Shown: positions 1-5,768 of the stretch, in pieces
Numbering within the stretch: the stretch's first letter is position 1
How the letters are laid out: each line of letters begins with the position of its first letter
Assembly: GCA_034437615.1 (NCBI GenBank)
Contig: DAOTTW010000069.1
Coordinates: forward strand, 1-13,398
Source of the DNA: DAOTTW01 sp034437615
GTDB lineage: Bacteria > Chloroflexota > Anaerolineae > Aggregatilineales > Phototrophicaceae
DNA length: 13,398 nt
Direction: 5' to 3'
Translations under genes and position numbers: made by a program
The notes under the pieces: generated by a model
Told to the model about the DNA's origin: nothing
Databases searched by the model: none
Seen by the model: the letters and a program-made list of their open reading frames with translations, nothing else

Positions 1-1
1 G

Positions 2-352
2 GCAACCGTTTACCTCGTGGATGATAAAGCGAGTGTGCTGTACGCAGTTGTTTCGTCAGAGCCGGATTTGAAACAAATTGATGTTGTCATTGACGCAAGC
101 GACAATCCCACCTACCGCGCTTGGCAAGAACAGTCCATACAATTCGACCATACGGTCAATCAATTCGGTGGCCAATCCTTGTTAGCTGTGCCTATTCTGA
201 CAGCGACACTGTTGGGTGCTCAAGTGCTTGGCGTACTGGTACTAAAGAGCAGTGTGGACGTTAGCACATCACAGCTTGGCTCAAACAGCGTCGTTGATGA
301 CGTAGAGCGCTTAGCAAACCTGATCGGTAAAATCCTCTCACGGTCTAACTAA
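2..352 (+). CDS. GAF-domain protein, C-terminal fragment (5' end outside the window)
   Basis: The reading frame is open from the first bases of the window to a TAA at 350-352, so this is the 3' end of a longer gene. An internal GTG at 17 exists, but nothing supports it as the true start. The visible 116 residues fit the second half of a GAF domain. They run from a beta-strand with an acidic turn (VYLVDDKASVLYAVV) through IDVVIDASDNPTYRAW, which resembles the 'ID-x-YP-x-x-x-A' helix of many GAF sensors. They continue with the SLLAVPIL and LGVLVLKS strands and end in a helix. GAF domains bind small ligands or mediate dimerisation in sensors and regulators. Any output domain would have to be upstream, because the protein stops right after the GAF helix. 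Family assignment is by pattern recognition; ligand and partner are unknown. Confidence 0.72.
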   Translation, partial: ATVYLVDDKASVLYAVVSSEPDLKQIDVVIDASDNPTYRAWQEQSIQFDHTVNQFGGQSLLAVPILTATLLGAQVLGVLVLKSSVDVSTSQLGSNSVVDDVERLANLIGKILSRSN

Positions 353-357
353 AAGCT

Positions 358-377
358 ATCGTCAATTGTTTGGCGAT
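358..377 (+). terminator. Weak stem-loop after the GAF gene
   Basis: ATCGTCAA and TTGGCGAT can pair as an 8-bp stem (one T-G wobble) around a TTGT loop, starting six bases after the GAF stop codon. No T-run follows it, so it is at best a weak or factor-dependent terminator or an mRNA 3'-end structure. Confidence 0.3.
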
Positions 378-453
378 CAAGTCAGACAAGACGCAAATTG
401 GTCGGCAAAAGCGCGAATAGCAGCGATCTGCCCGTTGCGTGTAGGCATGAGCA

Positions 454-482
454 TTTTCCTCTGTTACAGTGTATGCTATACA
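454..482 (+). promoter_or_regulatory. Possible promoter for the FKBP-galE pair
   Basis: A TG-C-TATACA sequence (474-482) resembles an extended -10, and TATGCT (472-477) preceded 12 bases earlier by TTTTCC (454-459) is another reading. Both are imperfect. The position, 30-40 bases before the ATG at 514, is sensible for the FKBP gene. It also argues against the in-frame ATG at 473 or the earlier codon at 469 being the start. Confidence 0.35.
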
Positions 483-513
483 TCTACTAAAGCGTACAAA
501 AGGGCAAAACAAG

Positions 514-921
514 ATGTCTCAGAGTCCAGATGCAGCACGCAAAGCCAACGCTGACTACCTGCACCAGAACATGCTCAACGACGATGTAGAAGCGACAGCG
601 AGCGGCCTACAATACAAGGTCATCGAAGCCGGAGCGGGTGTACGACCCGACGCCAACAGCACCGTCACCGTACACTATCGCGGCACCCTGATTGACGGCA
701 GCGAATTCGACAGTTCTTACAAGCGTGGTGAGCCGATTACCTTTCCGCTCAGCCGGGTCATTCAGGGCTGGCAAGAAGGGTTGCAAATGATGCAGGTCGG
801 CGCGAAATACGAGCTATACATCCCCTATAACCTGGGCTACGGCGAGCGTGGCACCCCCGGCGGCCCGATTCCACCCTATGCAACGCTGATCTTTGAAGTC
901 GAATTGCTGGACGTGAAATAG
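514..921 (+). CDS. FKBP-type peptidyl-prolyl cis-trans isomerase
   Basis: The 135-residue protein catalyses cis-trans isomerisation of prolyl bonds and helps protein folding. Residues 1-30 form a short helical lead (SPDAARKANADYLHQNML) like that of Mip/FkpA-type enzymes. Residues 31-134 are one complete FKBP domain. The pocket residues of FKBP12 are all recognisable: Y55, F65-D66, F77, V82-I83, W86, Y109, I119-P120-P121 and F127. There is no signal peptide, so it should be cytoplasmic, unlike periplasmic FkpA. The start at ATG 514 is chosen because an AAAAGGG stretch lies about nine bases upstream and promoter-like sequence covers the earlier in-frame start codon at 469. Only ten bases separate it from the epimerase gene, so the two are probably co-transcribed, although no functional link is evident. 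Confidence 0.9.
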   Translation: MSQSPDAARKANADYLHQNMLNDDVEATASGLQYKVIEAGAGVRPDANSTVTVHYRGTLIDGSEFDSSYKRGEPITFPLSRVIQGWQEGLQMMQVGAKYELYIPYNLGYGERGTPGGPIPPYATLIFEVELLDVK

Positions 922-931
922 GCGGACATGC

Positions 932-1918
932 ATGAAGATTCTGGTTACAGGCGGGGCCGGTTACATCGGCAGTCACGTCGTGGAATTGCTGGTCGAACGC
1001 GGCTATGAGGCCGTCGTTTTCGATAACCTACAAGCAGGACACCGCGCCGCTGTGCACGAACAAGCGACACTCATACGGGGCGATCTGCTGCACAAGCCGG
1101 ACCTGCAAGCGCTGTTTGACGCGCATACGTTTGACGGCATTATGCACTTTGCCTCACACATCATGGTGGGCGAAAGTATGCAGCAGCCTTTCAAGTATTT
1201 TAACGACAACGTGCTGGGCCTGCTGAACCTGCTGGAACAGGCCGCGCCCGCAGGCGTGCAACGCTTCATCCTGTCATCCACCGCGAACCTGTACGACGAA
1301 CCGCTGATCATTCCTATCAGTGAGGACGAGCCGCTGATCCCTGGCAGCGTCTATGGTGAGACGAAGTACATGGCGGAGCGCCTGCTGCTGTGGATGGAGC
1401 GTGTTTATGGCATGAAGCACTGCGCATTACGCTATTTTAATGCGTGCGGCGCACACCCCAACGGCCACATCGGGGAGGACCACGACCCGGAAACGCACCT
1501 GATCCCGCTTGTGTTGCAGGTGGCGCTTGGCCAACGTGAACAGGTCAGCATCTTCGGCACGGATTACGATACACCGGACGGCACCTGCATCCGTGATTAT
1601 GTGCATGTGCTGGATTTAGCAGAAGCACACATCCTGGCGCTAGAAGCGCTGGCCGATGGCCGAAGCCGTAAATACAACCTGGGCAGCGGGACGGGCTATT
1701 CGGTGCGGGAAGTGATCGAAACGGCGCGTCAGGTGACTGGTCACCCCATCCCCGCAGCCGATGCCCCACGCCGCGACGGAGATTTACCCGCGTTGGTGGC
1801 GGATAGCAGCCGCATCAAGCGTGAATTAGGCTGGCACCCGGAGTTCGGCAACCTGCACACGATCATCGAAACCGCCTGGAATTGGCACAAGAGCCATCCA
1901 CACGGCTACGACGACTAA
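932..1918 (+). CDS. galE: UDP-glucose 4-epimerase (GalE family)
   Basis: This 328-residue short-chain dehydrogenase-type enzyme interconverts UDP-glucose and UDP-galactose with bound NAD. It supplies galactose units for polysaccharide or enters galactose into central metabolism. The NAD-binding GGAGYIGSH loop is at 7-15. The catalytic YxxxK is Y141-x3-K145, and T117 (in SSTANLY) sits where E. coli GalE has its catalytic Ser124. The GalE signatures VGESMQQPFKYF (79-90), ALRYFNACGA and the IRDYVHVLDLAEAH segment are all present, and the length matches the bacterial family. A GGCGGA Shine-Dalgarno lies six bases before the ATG. It follows the FKBP gene by ten bases. UDP-GlcNAc or a uronic acid derivative is a possible alternative substrate, because the family is hard to split by sequence alone. 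Confidence 0.9.
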   Translation: MKILVTGGAGYIGSHVVELLVERGYEAVVFDNLQAGHRAAVHEQATLIRGDLLHKPDLQALFDAHTFDGIMHFASHIMVGESMQQPFKYFNDNVLGLLNLLEQAAPAGVQRFILSSTANLYDEPLIIPISEDEPLIPGSVYGETKYMAERLLLWMERVYGMKHCALRYFNACGAHPNGHIGEDHDPETHLIPLVLQVALGQREQVSIFGTDYDTPDGTCIRDYVHVLDLAEAHILALEALADGRSRKYNLGSGTGYSVREVIETARQVTGHPIPAADAPRRDGDLPALVADSSRIKRELGWHPEFGNLHTIIETAWNWHKSHPHGYDD

Positions 1919-1957
1919 GGTCTTGGCTACTACATGACAGAACCGCAAAAAGCCAAA

Positions 1958-2034
1958 CCACGAAAGACACAGAGAACACGAAGGGGTTCGAGAGATTTTC
2001 TTCGCGTTCTGCACGTTTTTCGCGTTCTTTGTGG
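1958..2034. repeat. Imperfect inverted repeat between convergent genes
   Basis: The arm 1958-1984 (CCACGAAAGACACAGAGAAC then ACGAAGG) is matched by the reverse complement of 2000-2034 (CCACAAAGAACGCGAAAAAC then GTGCAGAACGCGAAG) with several mismatches and an eight-base insertion. The wording, CCAC-GAAAG-ACAC-AGAACACGAAG, resembles dispersed intergenic hairpin repeats found in many bacterial genomes (recalled, not searched). It lies between the 3' ends of galE and the response-regulator gene, so it may also act as a bidirectional terminator, although it lacks a clean T-run. No open frame here looks real. Confidence 0.55.
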
Positions 2035-2100
2035 CTTCGCAGTTAGAATTTCTGTAAGCATCCGACAAAATAGGTTTAACTGTACTCAATGTGCCTTCAC

Positions 2101-2748
2101 TCATAAGATAATTAAACCTGCACGGGTGGCCCGAACGACGGCCTCTGTGCGGCTTTGTGCGCCAACCTTCGTCATGATCGCGTTAACGTGAAACTTCACC
2201 GTATGGTCCGTGATGCCCAATTCATGCGCAATTGCTTTGTTTGTCAGCCCTTGCGCAAGTAATTGCAAGACCTCGTGTTCACGGCCTGTCAGCGGCTCAT
2301 TGATCGGCTCTGTGATCGGGTTCGCGCTTTGCAACAGGCTCTCAGTCAGCGCGGGGTCCAGCACCACCAGCCCATTAAAAACGCTTTCCAGCGCGAGCGC
2401 GAGCGTCTCGGTTTCGTTTTCACGCAGCAGCAAGCCATAGCCGCCGTTGTGCTTGAGCAGTGTCAGCACATCGTCACCGTCTGCGGCATCCGGCAGCAAA
2501 GCCACCACCGCCGCCTCGCTTTCACTCAGTACGCTGAGATCATCCAAGTTGCCATCAGCAGCCCAGCCCAGGTCAAGTAACACCACATCCGGTTCATAGA
2601 CCCTCAAATCATCTGCCAACCCTGCACCGCCTGCGGAACGCCCAACGACCTCGCAATTGGTGCGCGTTTCCAGCATCGCCGCCAACCCGGTACGGGCCAC
2701 AATGTCGCGGGCCACGATCAGCAAACGTAGTGCCGTTACATCTGACAT
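2101..2748 (-). CDS. NarL/FixJ-type response regulator with a degenerate receiver domain
   Basis: The 215-residue protein has an N-terminal receiver-like domain (about 7-128) and a C-terminal LuxR-type helix-turn-helix (about 153-213; LTGREHEVLQLLAQGLTNKA, then ITDHTVKFHVNAI). The HTH is complete and should bind DNA as a dimer. The receiver keeps an Asp at the phosphorylation position (D59 in VVLLDLG). The acidic pair that normally binds magnesium is replaced by A13-R14 (D15 follows), the switch Thr/Ser is L85, and the conserved Lys is R109. It may therefore signal without normal phosphorylation. An AGGGTG Shine-Dalgarno lies seven bases before the ATG. No histidine kinase is adjacent. It is divergent from the gene at 2999 and shares its upstream region, so it is a plausible regulator of that gene or of itself (inference). 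Confidence 0.87.
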   Translation of the reverse strand: MSDVTALRLLIVARDIVARTGLAAMLETRTNCEVVGRSAGGAGLADDLRVYEPDVVLLDLGWAADGNLDDLSVLSESEAAVVALLPDAADGDDVLTLLKHNGGYGLLLRENETETLALALESVFNGLVVLDPALTESLLQSANPITEPINEPLTGREHEVLQLLAQGLTNKAIAHELGITDHTVKFHVNAIMTKVGAQSRTEAVVRATRAGLIIL

Positions 2749-2795
2749 AAATTCACACCCTCGCCTAGCTTACTTCTGCATCGTAGCCGTGTTTT

Positions 2796-2814
2796 CATCG
2801 GATAGGCATCGGAT
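2796..2814. promoter_or_regulatory. Tandem direct repeat, candidate operator
   Basis: CATCGGAT occurs twice (2796-2803 and 2807-2814) with an 11-base period, which puts both copies on the same DNA face. It covers roughly -40 to -22 relative to the expected start of the rightward transcript, where the -35 box would be. This arrangement suits an activator at a promoter with a poor -35. The divergent response regulator is the obvious candidate binder, but that is inference. Confidence 0.45.
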
Positions 2815-2821
2815 TTGCACG

Positions 2822-2830
2822 TGTTATAAT
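2822..2830 (+). promoter_or_regulatory. Extended -10 promoter for the gene at 2999
   Basis: TGTTATAAT is a full extended -10 (TG-N-TATAAT). The sequence at the -35 position (about 2802-2807) does not match consensus. Transcription would begin near 2837 and leave a leader of about 160 bases before the preferred ATG. Confidence 0.6.
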
Positions 2831-2865
2831 AAGGTCACCCTAACAAGATAATCGACCAAGTTTGC

Positions 2866-2938
2866 GGACGTGCAAAAGCGCGTCCCTACGAACGCTGCTG
2901 GGTGTCTGAGCGGCATTAGCCGCATCGCTTGTTTTTTT
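2866..2938 (+). promoter_or_regulatory. Structured leader with attenuator-like layout
   Basis: A strong hairpin GGACGTGC-AAAA-GCGCGTCC (2866-2885, one T-G wobble) is followed by a second hairpin GCGGC-ATTA-GCCGC (2910-2923). Five bases later comes a T-rich run (2929-2938, seven consecutive T). The segment GCTGCT (2894-2899) can pair instead with AGCGGC (2909-2914), which would prevent the second hairpin. This layout resembles transcription attenuation. The short stems and the gap before the T-run keep confidence low, and no known riboswitch class was recognised. Confidence 0.35.
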
Positions 2939-2998
2939 CAACTGGAAAGGCCCAAGTCGCTTAGAACGCAAGGTAACGAATACGCGGATAAAACGTAT

Positions 2999-3796
2999 AT
3001 GGCTATCGACTATATCATTGATTACGACTGCACCCCTAAGCAAACCCTGACCACAAACGGCATCCTAGAGCGCCTGAAAGGGCAAGCACGCGCCCAGGAA
3101 ATTATTCGGATGTTCCGAGATGCCGGGGACGCGCGCCCCCCTAGCCAGATGGGGTTTCAATTGACGCGCCGCAACGCCGCAGGCGAAGCAGAAACTGAGG
3201 ACATCGTGGTGCAAAGCCTGCTGGACCAAGCAGAGCAACTCAAACCGCTGGAGCAGCATTGTGTGGGTTGCCCGGCAAACCGGAGCGGCAAGCCGTTCGG
3301 TTGCATGGGTGCCATTAACTACCCGATCACAGGGGAAAGCGAAGCGTGGTTGCTGAACCGACTGCCGACGCCGGATGATACGCTGGTTTGGTTGCTGCTG
3401 AAGCGTGGCGTGGATAATTTTCTGTACGATGGGCAGACGATTGCAGCGTTACGCATCCAGGGTGATACTTACTTTGAGGATCGTAAGCCCGCAGAGCGCC
3501 GCCTCGGTGAATTCAGCATCGACGCTAATCAGGTATTCGAGATGATGTTTACCGTTGGCGACATCATCCCCAACCATGCCGGGGTGCTGCTGTTGTTCTT
3601 TCATGCTATACCGCGTGAACTGGACGCCGCGCAAATCATGCAGCTTACGCCAGCAGCGCCGGACGCAGACGAGCAGCACCCGTTCCTGCTGGACCGCAGC
3701 AGCGGGCCGGACCCCAGCACCAACGATCTGAAGGCGTTTTTTCGCGCGCTGTACATTGCCTGGAAGCTGCATGTCAAGGTCATAATTGACGCATGA
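2999..3796 (+). CDS. Unrecognised protein with a CxxC-x10-C cysteine cluster
   Basis: I do not recognise a named family for this 265-residue soluble protein. The N-terminus (MAIDYIIDYDCTPKQTLT) is followed by a basic helical part (about 20-42) and a PPSQMGFQ segment. Next comes the cluster HCVGCPANRSGKPFGCMG with C88, C91 and C102; a fourth cysteine is C11. Four cysteines of this kind could hold zinc or an iron-sulfur centre (inference). The rest is mixed alpha/beta, with a hydrophobic strand GVLLLFFHAIP (195-205) and a helical C-terminus. No membrane segment or signal peptide is seen. The frame stays open back to a GTG at 2870, but that extension overlaps hairpins and a T-run and looks non-coding, so ATG 2999 is preferred despite a weak ribosome site (GCGGATAAAA). 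It is divergent from the response regulator. Confidence 0.7.
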   Translation: MAIDYIIDYDCTPKQTLTTNGILERLKGQARAQEIIRMFRDAGDARPPSQMGFQLTRRNAAGEAETEDIVVQSLLDQAEQLKPLEQHCVGCPANRSGKPFGCMGAINYPITGESEAWLLNRLPTPDDTLVWLLLKRGVDNFLYDGQTIAALRIQGDTYFEDRKPAERRLGEFSIDANQVFEMMFTVGDIIPNHAGVLLLFFHAIPRELDAAQIMQLTPAAPDADEQHPFLLDRSSGPDPSTNDLKAFFRALYIAWKLHVKVIIDA

Positions 3797-3834
3797 CATG
3801 CGCTGTGTGTGACGTAACAGGGTTCATTCGTCAG

Positions 3835-4260
3835 TTAGCCGGTTAGCTCTGGAAGGGAAATAAAGTAAACCTTCAAGTGCATCCGTCCAACTTTGACGAC
3901 ATCGCCATGATGAAGCTCATAGACGTAATTAGGCTTCATCTGTTCACCATTCAGGCGGCTACCATTCACACTATCCAGGTCCTTGACCATGATGCGTTCA
4001 CCGTGCGGCTCCACACGGATGTGATGCCGCGAAACGCCCATTTCGTGTGCGCCAAACGATGTCAAATCGACATCGACGCGCTTGGCTGCGCCCCGACGCC
4101 CTACCACAAGCGGTGAATGAGCCGGTTTTTCAACCACATCGCCCGTTTCCACCACTAAGAATTGCAGACGGTGTGGTGCACGTTCTTGCACACCATTTCC
4201 GTTGTCCTCCGGTTCCATTTCCCCGAATGGAATGATTGCATTGCTATTATCGTCTGTCAT
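3835..4260 (-). CDS. Small stand-alone FHA-domain protein
   Basis: The 141-residue protein is an acidic, flexible N-terminus (about 1-28) followed by one forkhead-associated domain (about 31-135). The phosphothreonine-binding motifs are in order: G54-R55, S77-R78-H79-H80, and the D-x-S-x-N-G loop at D94-G100 with N104-G105. FHA domains bind phosphothreonine peptides on partner proteins, often substrates of Ser/Thr kinases. No kinase is in the window, so the partner is unknown. The start ATG 4260 is chosen over an in-frame TTG at 4284 because GAAAGAG lies seven bases upstream and an extended -10 lies about 45 bases upstream. The gene converges on the cysteine-cluster gene, with 38 bases between their stops. 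Confidence 0.85.
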   Translation of the reverse strand: MTDDNSNAIIPFGEMEPEDNGNGVQERAPHRLQFLVVETGDVVEKPAHSPLVVGRRGAAKRVDVDLTSFGAHEMGVSRHHIRVEPHGERIMVKDLDSVNGSRLNGEQMKPNYVYELHHGDVVKVGRMHLKVYFISLPELTG

Positions 4261-4304
4261 AATGAGTCTCTTTCGTAAGCTCAATAATGCTCACGGCACA
4301 TTAG

Positions 4305-4313
4305 ACTATAACA
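4305..4313 (-). promoter_or_regulatory. Extended -10 promoter of the FHA gene
   Basis: On the minus strand the sequence reads TGTTATAGT, an extended -10 with one mismatch, and TTACCC at an 18-base spacing is a poor -35. It would give a leader of about 38 bases. An 11-base palindrome CCGAATTTCGG (4353-4363) lies further upstream. Confidence 0.5.
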
Positions 4314-4536
4314 TAGGTCATGCCATTCGGGTAATTATGGCTCACATGCTTTCCGAATTTCGGCTAAAATTTCTATTCTTTTTTTATGGTCAAAATGGGA
4401 ATCAAGCTTTGCTTAAGTCGTCAGAGGTGGCAGCCCAATATTGGTGTGATCGTTGTGGGTATGGCGCAGAATAACGAGGTTGGGGCTTTTCAGGTGGCAG
4501 GGATGCTGATGAATGCGGCAGATAGCTAGGGTGCTG
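4314..4536. other. Intergenic stretch without a recognised gene
   Basis: Between the FHA promoter and the pilin terminator I see no convincing gene, tRNA or known RNA. It contains the CCGAATTTCGG palindrome and a T-rich run (about 4376-4387, CTTTTTTTA). A 90-codon plus-strand frame that runs from 4202 to 4474 overlaps the FHA gene and has no family resemblance. Confidence 0.5.
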
Positions 4537-4570
4537 AATCAAAAGGCAGCCCGTAGGCTGCCCTTTGATT
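4537..4570 (-). terminator. Intrinsic terminator of the Flp pilin gene
   Basis: A 15-base stem with one mismatch (AATCAAAAGGCAGCC, loop CGTA, GGCTGCCCTTTGATT) begins 16 bases after the pilin stop. Read on the minus strand, the GC-rich core GGCAGCC/GGCTGCC is followed by TTTTGATT, as expected for factor-independent termination. The A/T-rich outer arms are nearly symmetrical, so it could also stop rightward transcription. Confidence 0.85.
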
Positions 4571-4586
4571 GAACATCGCCGCCGAT

Positions 4587-4757
4587 TTACTCTTCGGGCA
4601 GCTCGCCACCCAGGCCAGCGACAATGTTCGAGAAGATGTTACCGATTACCGGGCCAAGCAACGTCAGAATGACGATGACGACAACAGCAACCAAAACCAG
4701 GATTAGTGCGTATTCGACCAAGCCCTGGCCTTCTTCGTTCTGCGGACGGTATAACAT
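4587..4757 (-). CDS. Flp/Fap-type pilin (class IVb prepilin)
   Basis: The 56-residue protein is a major pilin subunit of a Tad/Flp-type pilus, or a close relative. Leader residues 1-10 (MLYRPQNEEG) end at a Gly that fits the prepilin peptidase site. Cleavage G10/Q11 puts the conserved Glu at mature +5 (E15) and Tyr at +6 (Y16), in the GQGLVEYALIL motif. A single hydrophobic helix spans about 17-38 and forms the pilus core. The tail is short and ends acidic (GELPEE). The start at 4757 is fixed by a perfect AGGAGG seven bases upstream; the frame extends further but only into untranslated leader. It has its own promoter and terminator, so it is a one-gene unit. No Tad ATPase, platform or peptidase gene is nearby. 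Confidence 0.9.
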   Translation of the reverse strand: MLYRPQNEEGQGLVEYALILVLVAVVVIVILTLLGPVIGNIFSNIVAGLGGELPEE

Positions 4758-4764
4758 GATGATG

Positions 4765-4770
4765 CCTCCT
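4765..4770 (-). promoter_or_regulatory. Shine-Dalgarno of the pilin gene
   Basis: On the minus strand a perfect AGGAGG lies seven bases before the ATG at 4757. It decides the start and suggests high-level translation, as expected for a major pilin. Confidence 0.85.
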
Positions 4771-4812
4771 AAAAGGATAACACGTTGAGGGCAATAACGC
4801 CCAACTGAAAAC

Positions 4813-4840
4813 ATCATAGCATACGTATCTCGGCAGTCAA
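4813..4840 (-). promoter_or_regulatory. Sigma70-type promoter of the pilin gene
   Basis: On the minus strand TTGACT (4840-4835) and TATGAT (4818-4813) are separated by 16 bases, close to both consensus boxes. Transcription would start near 4805 and give a leader of about 48 bases. Confidence 0.75.
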
Positions 4841-4875
4841 ACCAAAATAGAGGGATTTTTACAATTCTTGCACAC

Positions 4876-4956
4876 TTCCTAAAGGAAACTAGTCACGTGG
4901 CCTATACGAGTATCCTAACTGCTTAGAGCGTGTTAAACATTGGTGGCACTACCAAT
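4876..4956. promoter_or_regulatory. Two short palindromes in the divergent pilin-thioredoxin spacer
   Basis: TTCCT-AA-AGGAA (4876-4887) lies about 40 bases upstream of the pilin -35. ATTGGT-GGCACT-ACCAAT (4939-4956) lies about 70 bases before the thioredoxin ATG. Either could be a repressor or activator site. No convincing rightward -35/-10 pair for the thioredoxin operon was found in this spacer. Confidence 0.3.
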
Positions 4957-5027
4957 ACGTAACAAGTAGGCGCTTAACCGCGTCTAAAAGTCATATACGT
5001 GAGAATCATTCATGGAGATGTAGAACC

Positions 5028-5744
5028 ATGCCCATTTTTGATACACCCATCACAACAGACGACGCCAGCATCAAGAAGGTGCTCGGCCAGAAACAGCCTG
5101 CATTGGTTGTGCTGCACGACAGCAGCAAAGCCGATAAGCCACTAGAGGATGCGCTGAAGAAGGTCGCCAAGAAGCATAGCGGTGATTTGCTGGTAGTGCG
5201 CGTAGACGCCAACGAGAACCCAGCAACACTGGCCAAATATGACAATCCGACGCTGCCCGCCCTGCTTACGCTGACAACGGCTTATTTCGGACGTGACATC
5301 AAATCCCGCGCTGAGGCCATTCGCCCCAGTGATGTCCGCGCACACGTCGCGCACCTGTTGGAAGATGCTCCGTTGCCCGAAAACAAAGCAAGCAACGGCA
5401 ATGGTCAGCGAACCACAGCATCCGCTAAGCCAGTGAACGTCAGCGATAAGACCTTCCGCGATGAAGTGTTGAAGAGCAAGACGCCTGTGCTGGTCGATTT
5501 TTGGGCTGAGTGGTGTGGGCCATGCCGCACGATTGCGCCGTATATTGAGCAAATCGCGCAAGAGCACAACGGCAAGCTGAAAGTGGCCAAGCTCGACACA
5601 GACAGCAATCAGGTGATCGCACGGCGCTACGAAATTCGCTCGATCCCCACGTTTATCTTATTTGAGGGTGGCCAACCTGCGGCACGCATCAGCGGCGCGA
5701 ACCCTGGCATGATTCGCCGTATGATCGCAGACCACGTAAATTAA
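5028..5744 (+). CDS. Two-domain thioredoxin-like protein
   Basis: The 238-residue cytoplasmic protein contains two thioredoxin folds. Residues 1-112 resemble thioredoxin (ALVVLHDSS strand, LLVVRVDANENP, cis-Pro-like P77), but the active-site CxxC is replaced by HDSSKAD and there are no cysteines. A polar linker rich in Asn, Gly and Ser follows (about 113-133). Residues 134-238 are a complete thioredoxin: W162-C163-G164-P165-C166, D157 in the VLVDFWA strand, cis-Pro P207 in RSIPTF, and a closing helix. The C-terminal domain should be an active disulfide reductase; the N-terminal one may bind a partner. GGAG lies ten bases before the ATG. It heads a probable operon with three membrane proteins and has no signal peptide. 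Confidence 0.88.
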   Translation: MPIFDTPITTDDASIKKVLGQKQPALVVLHDSSKADKPLEDALKKVAKKHSGDLLVVRVDANENPATLAKYDNPTLPALLTLTTAYFGRDIKSRAEAIRPSDVRAHVAHLLEDAPLPENKASNGNGQRTTASAKPVNVSDKTFRDEVLKSKTPVLVDFWAEWCGPCRTIAPYIEQIAQEHNGKLKVAKLDTDSNQVIARRYEIRSIPTFILFEGGQPAARISGANPGMIRRMIADHVN

Positions 5745-5768
5745 GCAGGCCATTAATACACCCTGCAC

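Noticed and set aside
366..554. Small plus-strand frame before and over the FKBP start
   Set aside because: It overlaps the FKBP gene in another frame, covers the promoter region and shows no family resemblance.
1934..2191. Plus-strand frame in the galE to regulator spacer
   Set aside because: Its sequence derives from the inverted repeat and then runs antisense to the response regulator. Basic, repetitive composition (KPRKTQRTRRG) is typical of translated hairpin repeats.
2870..2998. GTG at 2870 as start of the cysteine-cluster protein
   Set aside because: The added 43 residues overlap two hairpins and a T-run, lack protein-like character, and have no Shine-Dalgarno. ATG 2999 gives a natural N-terminus.
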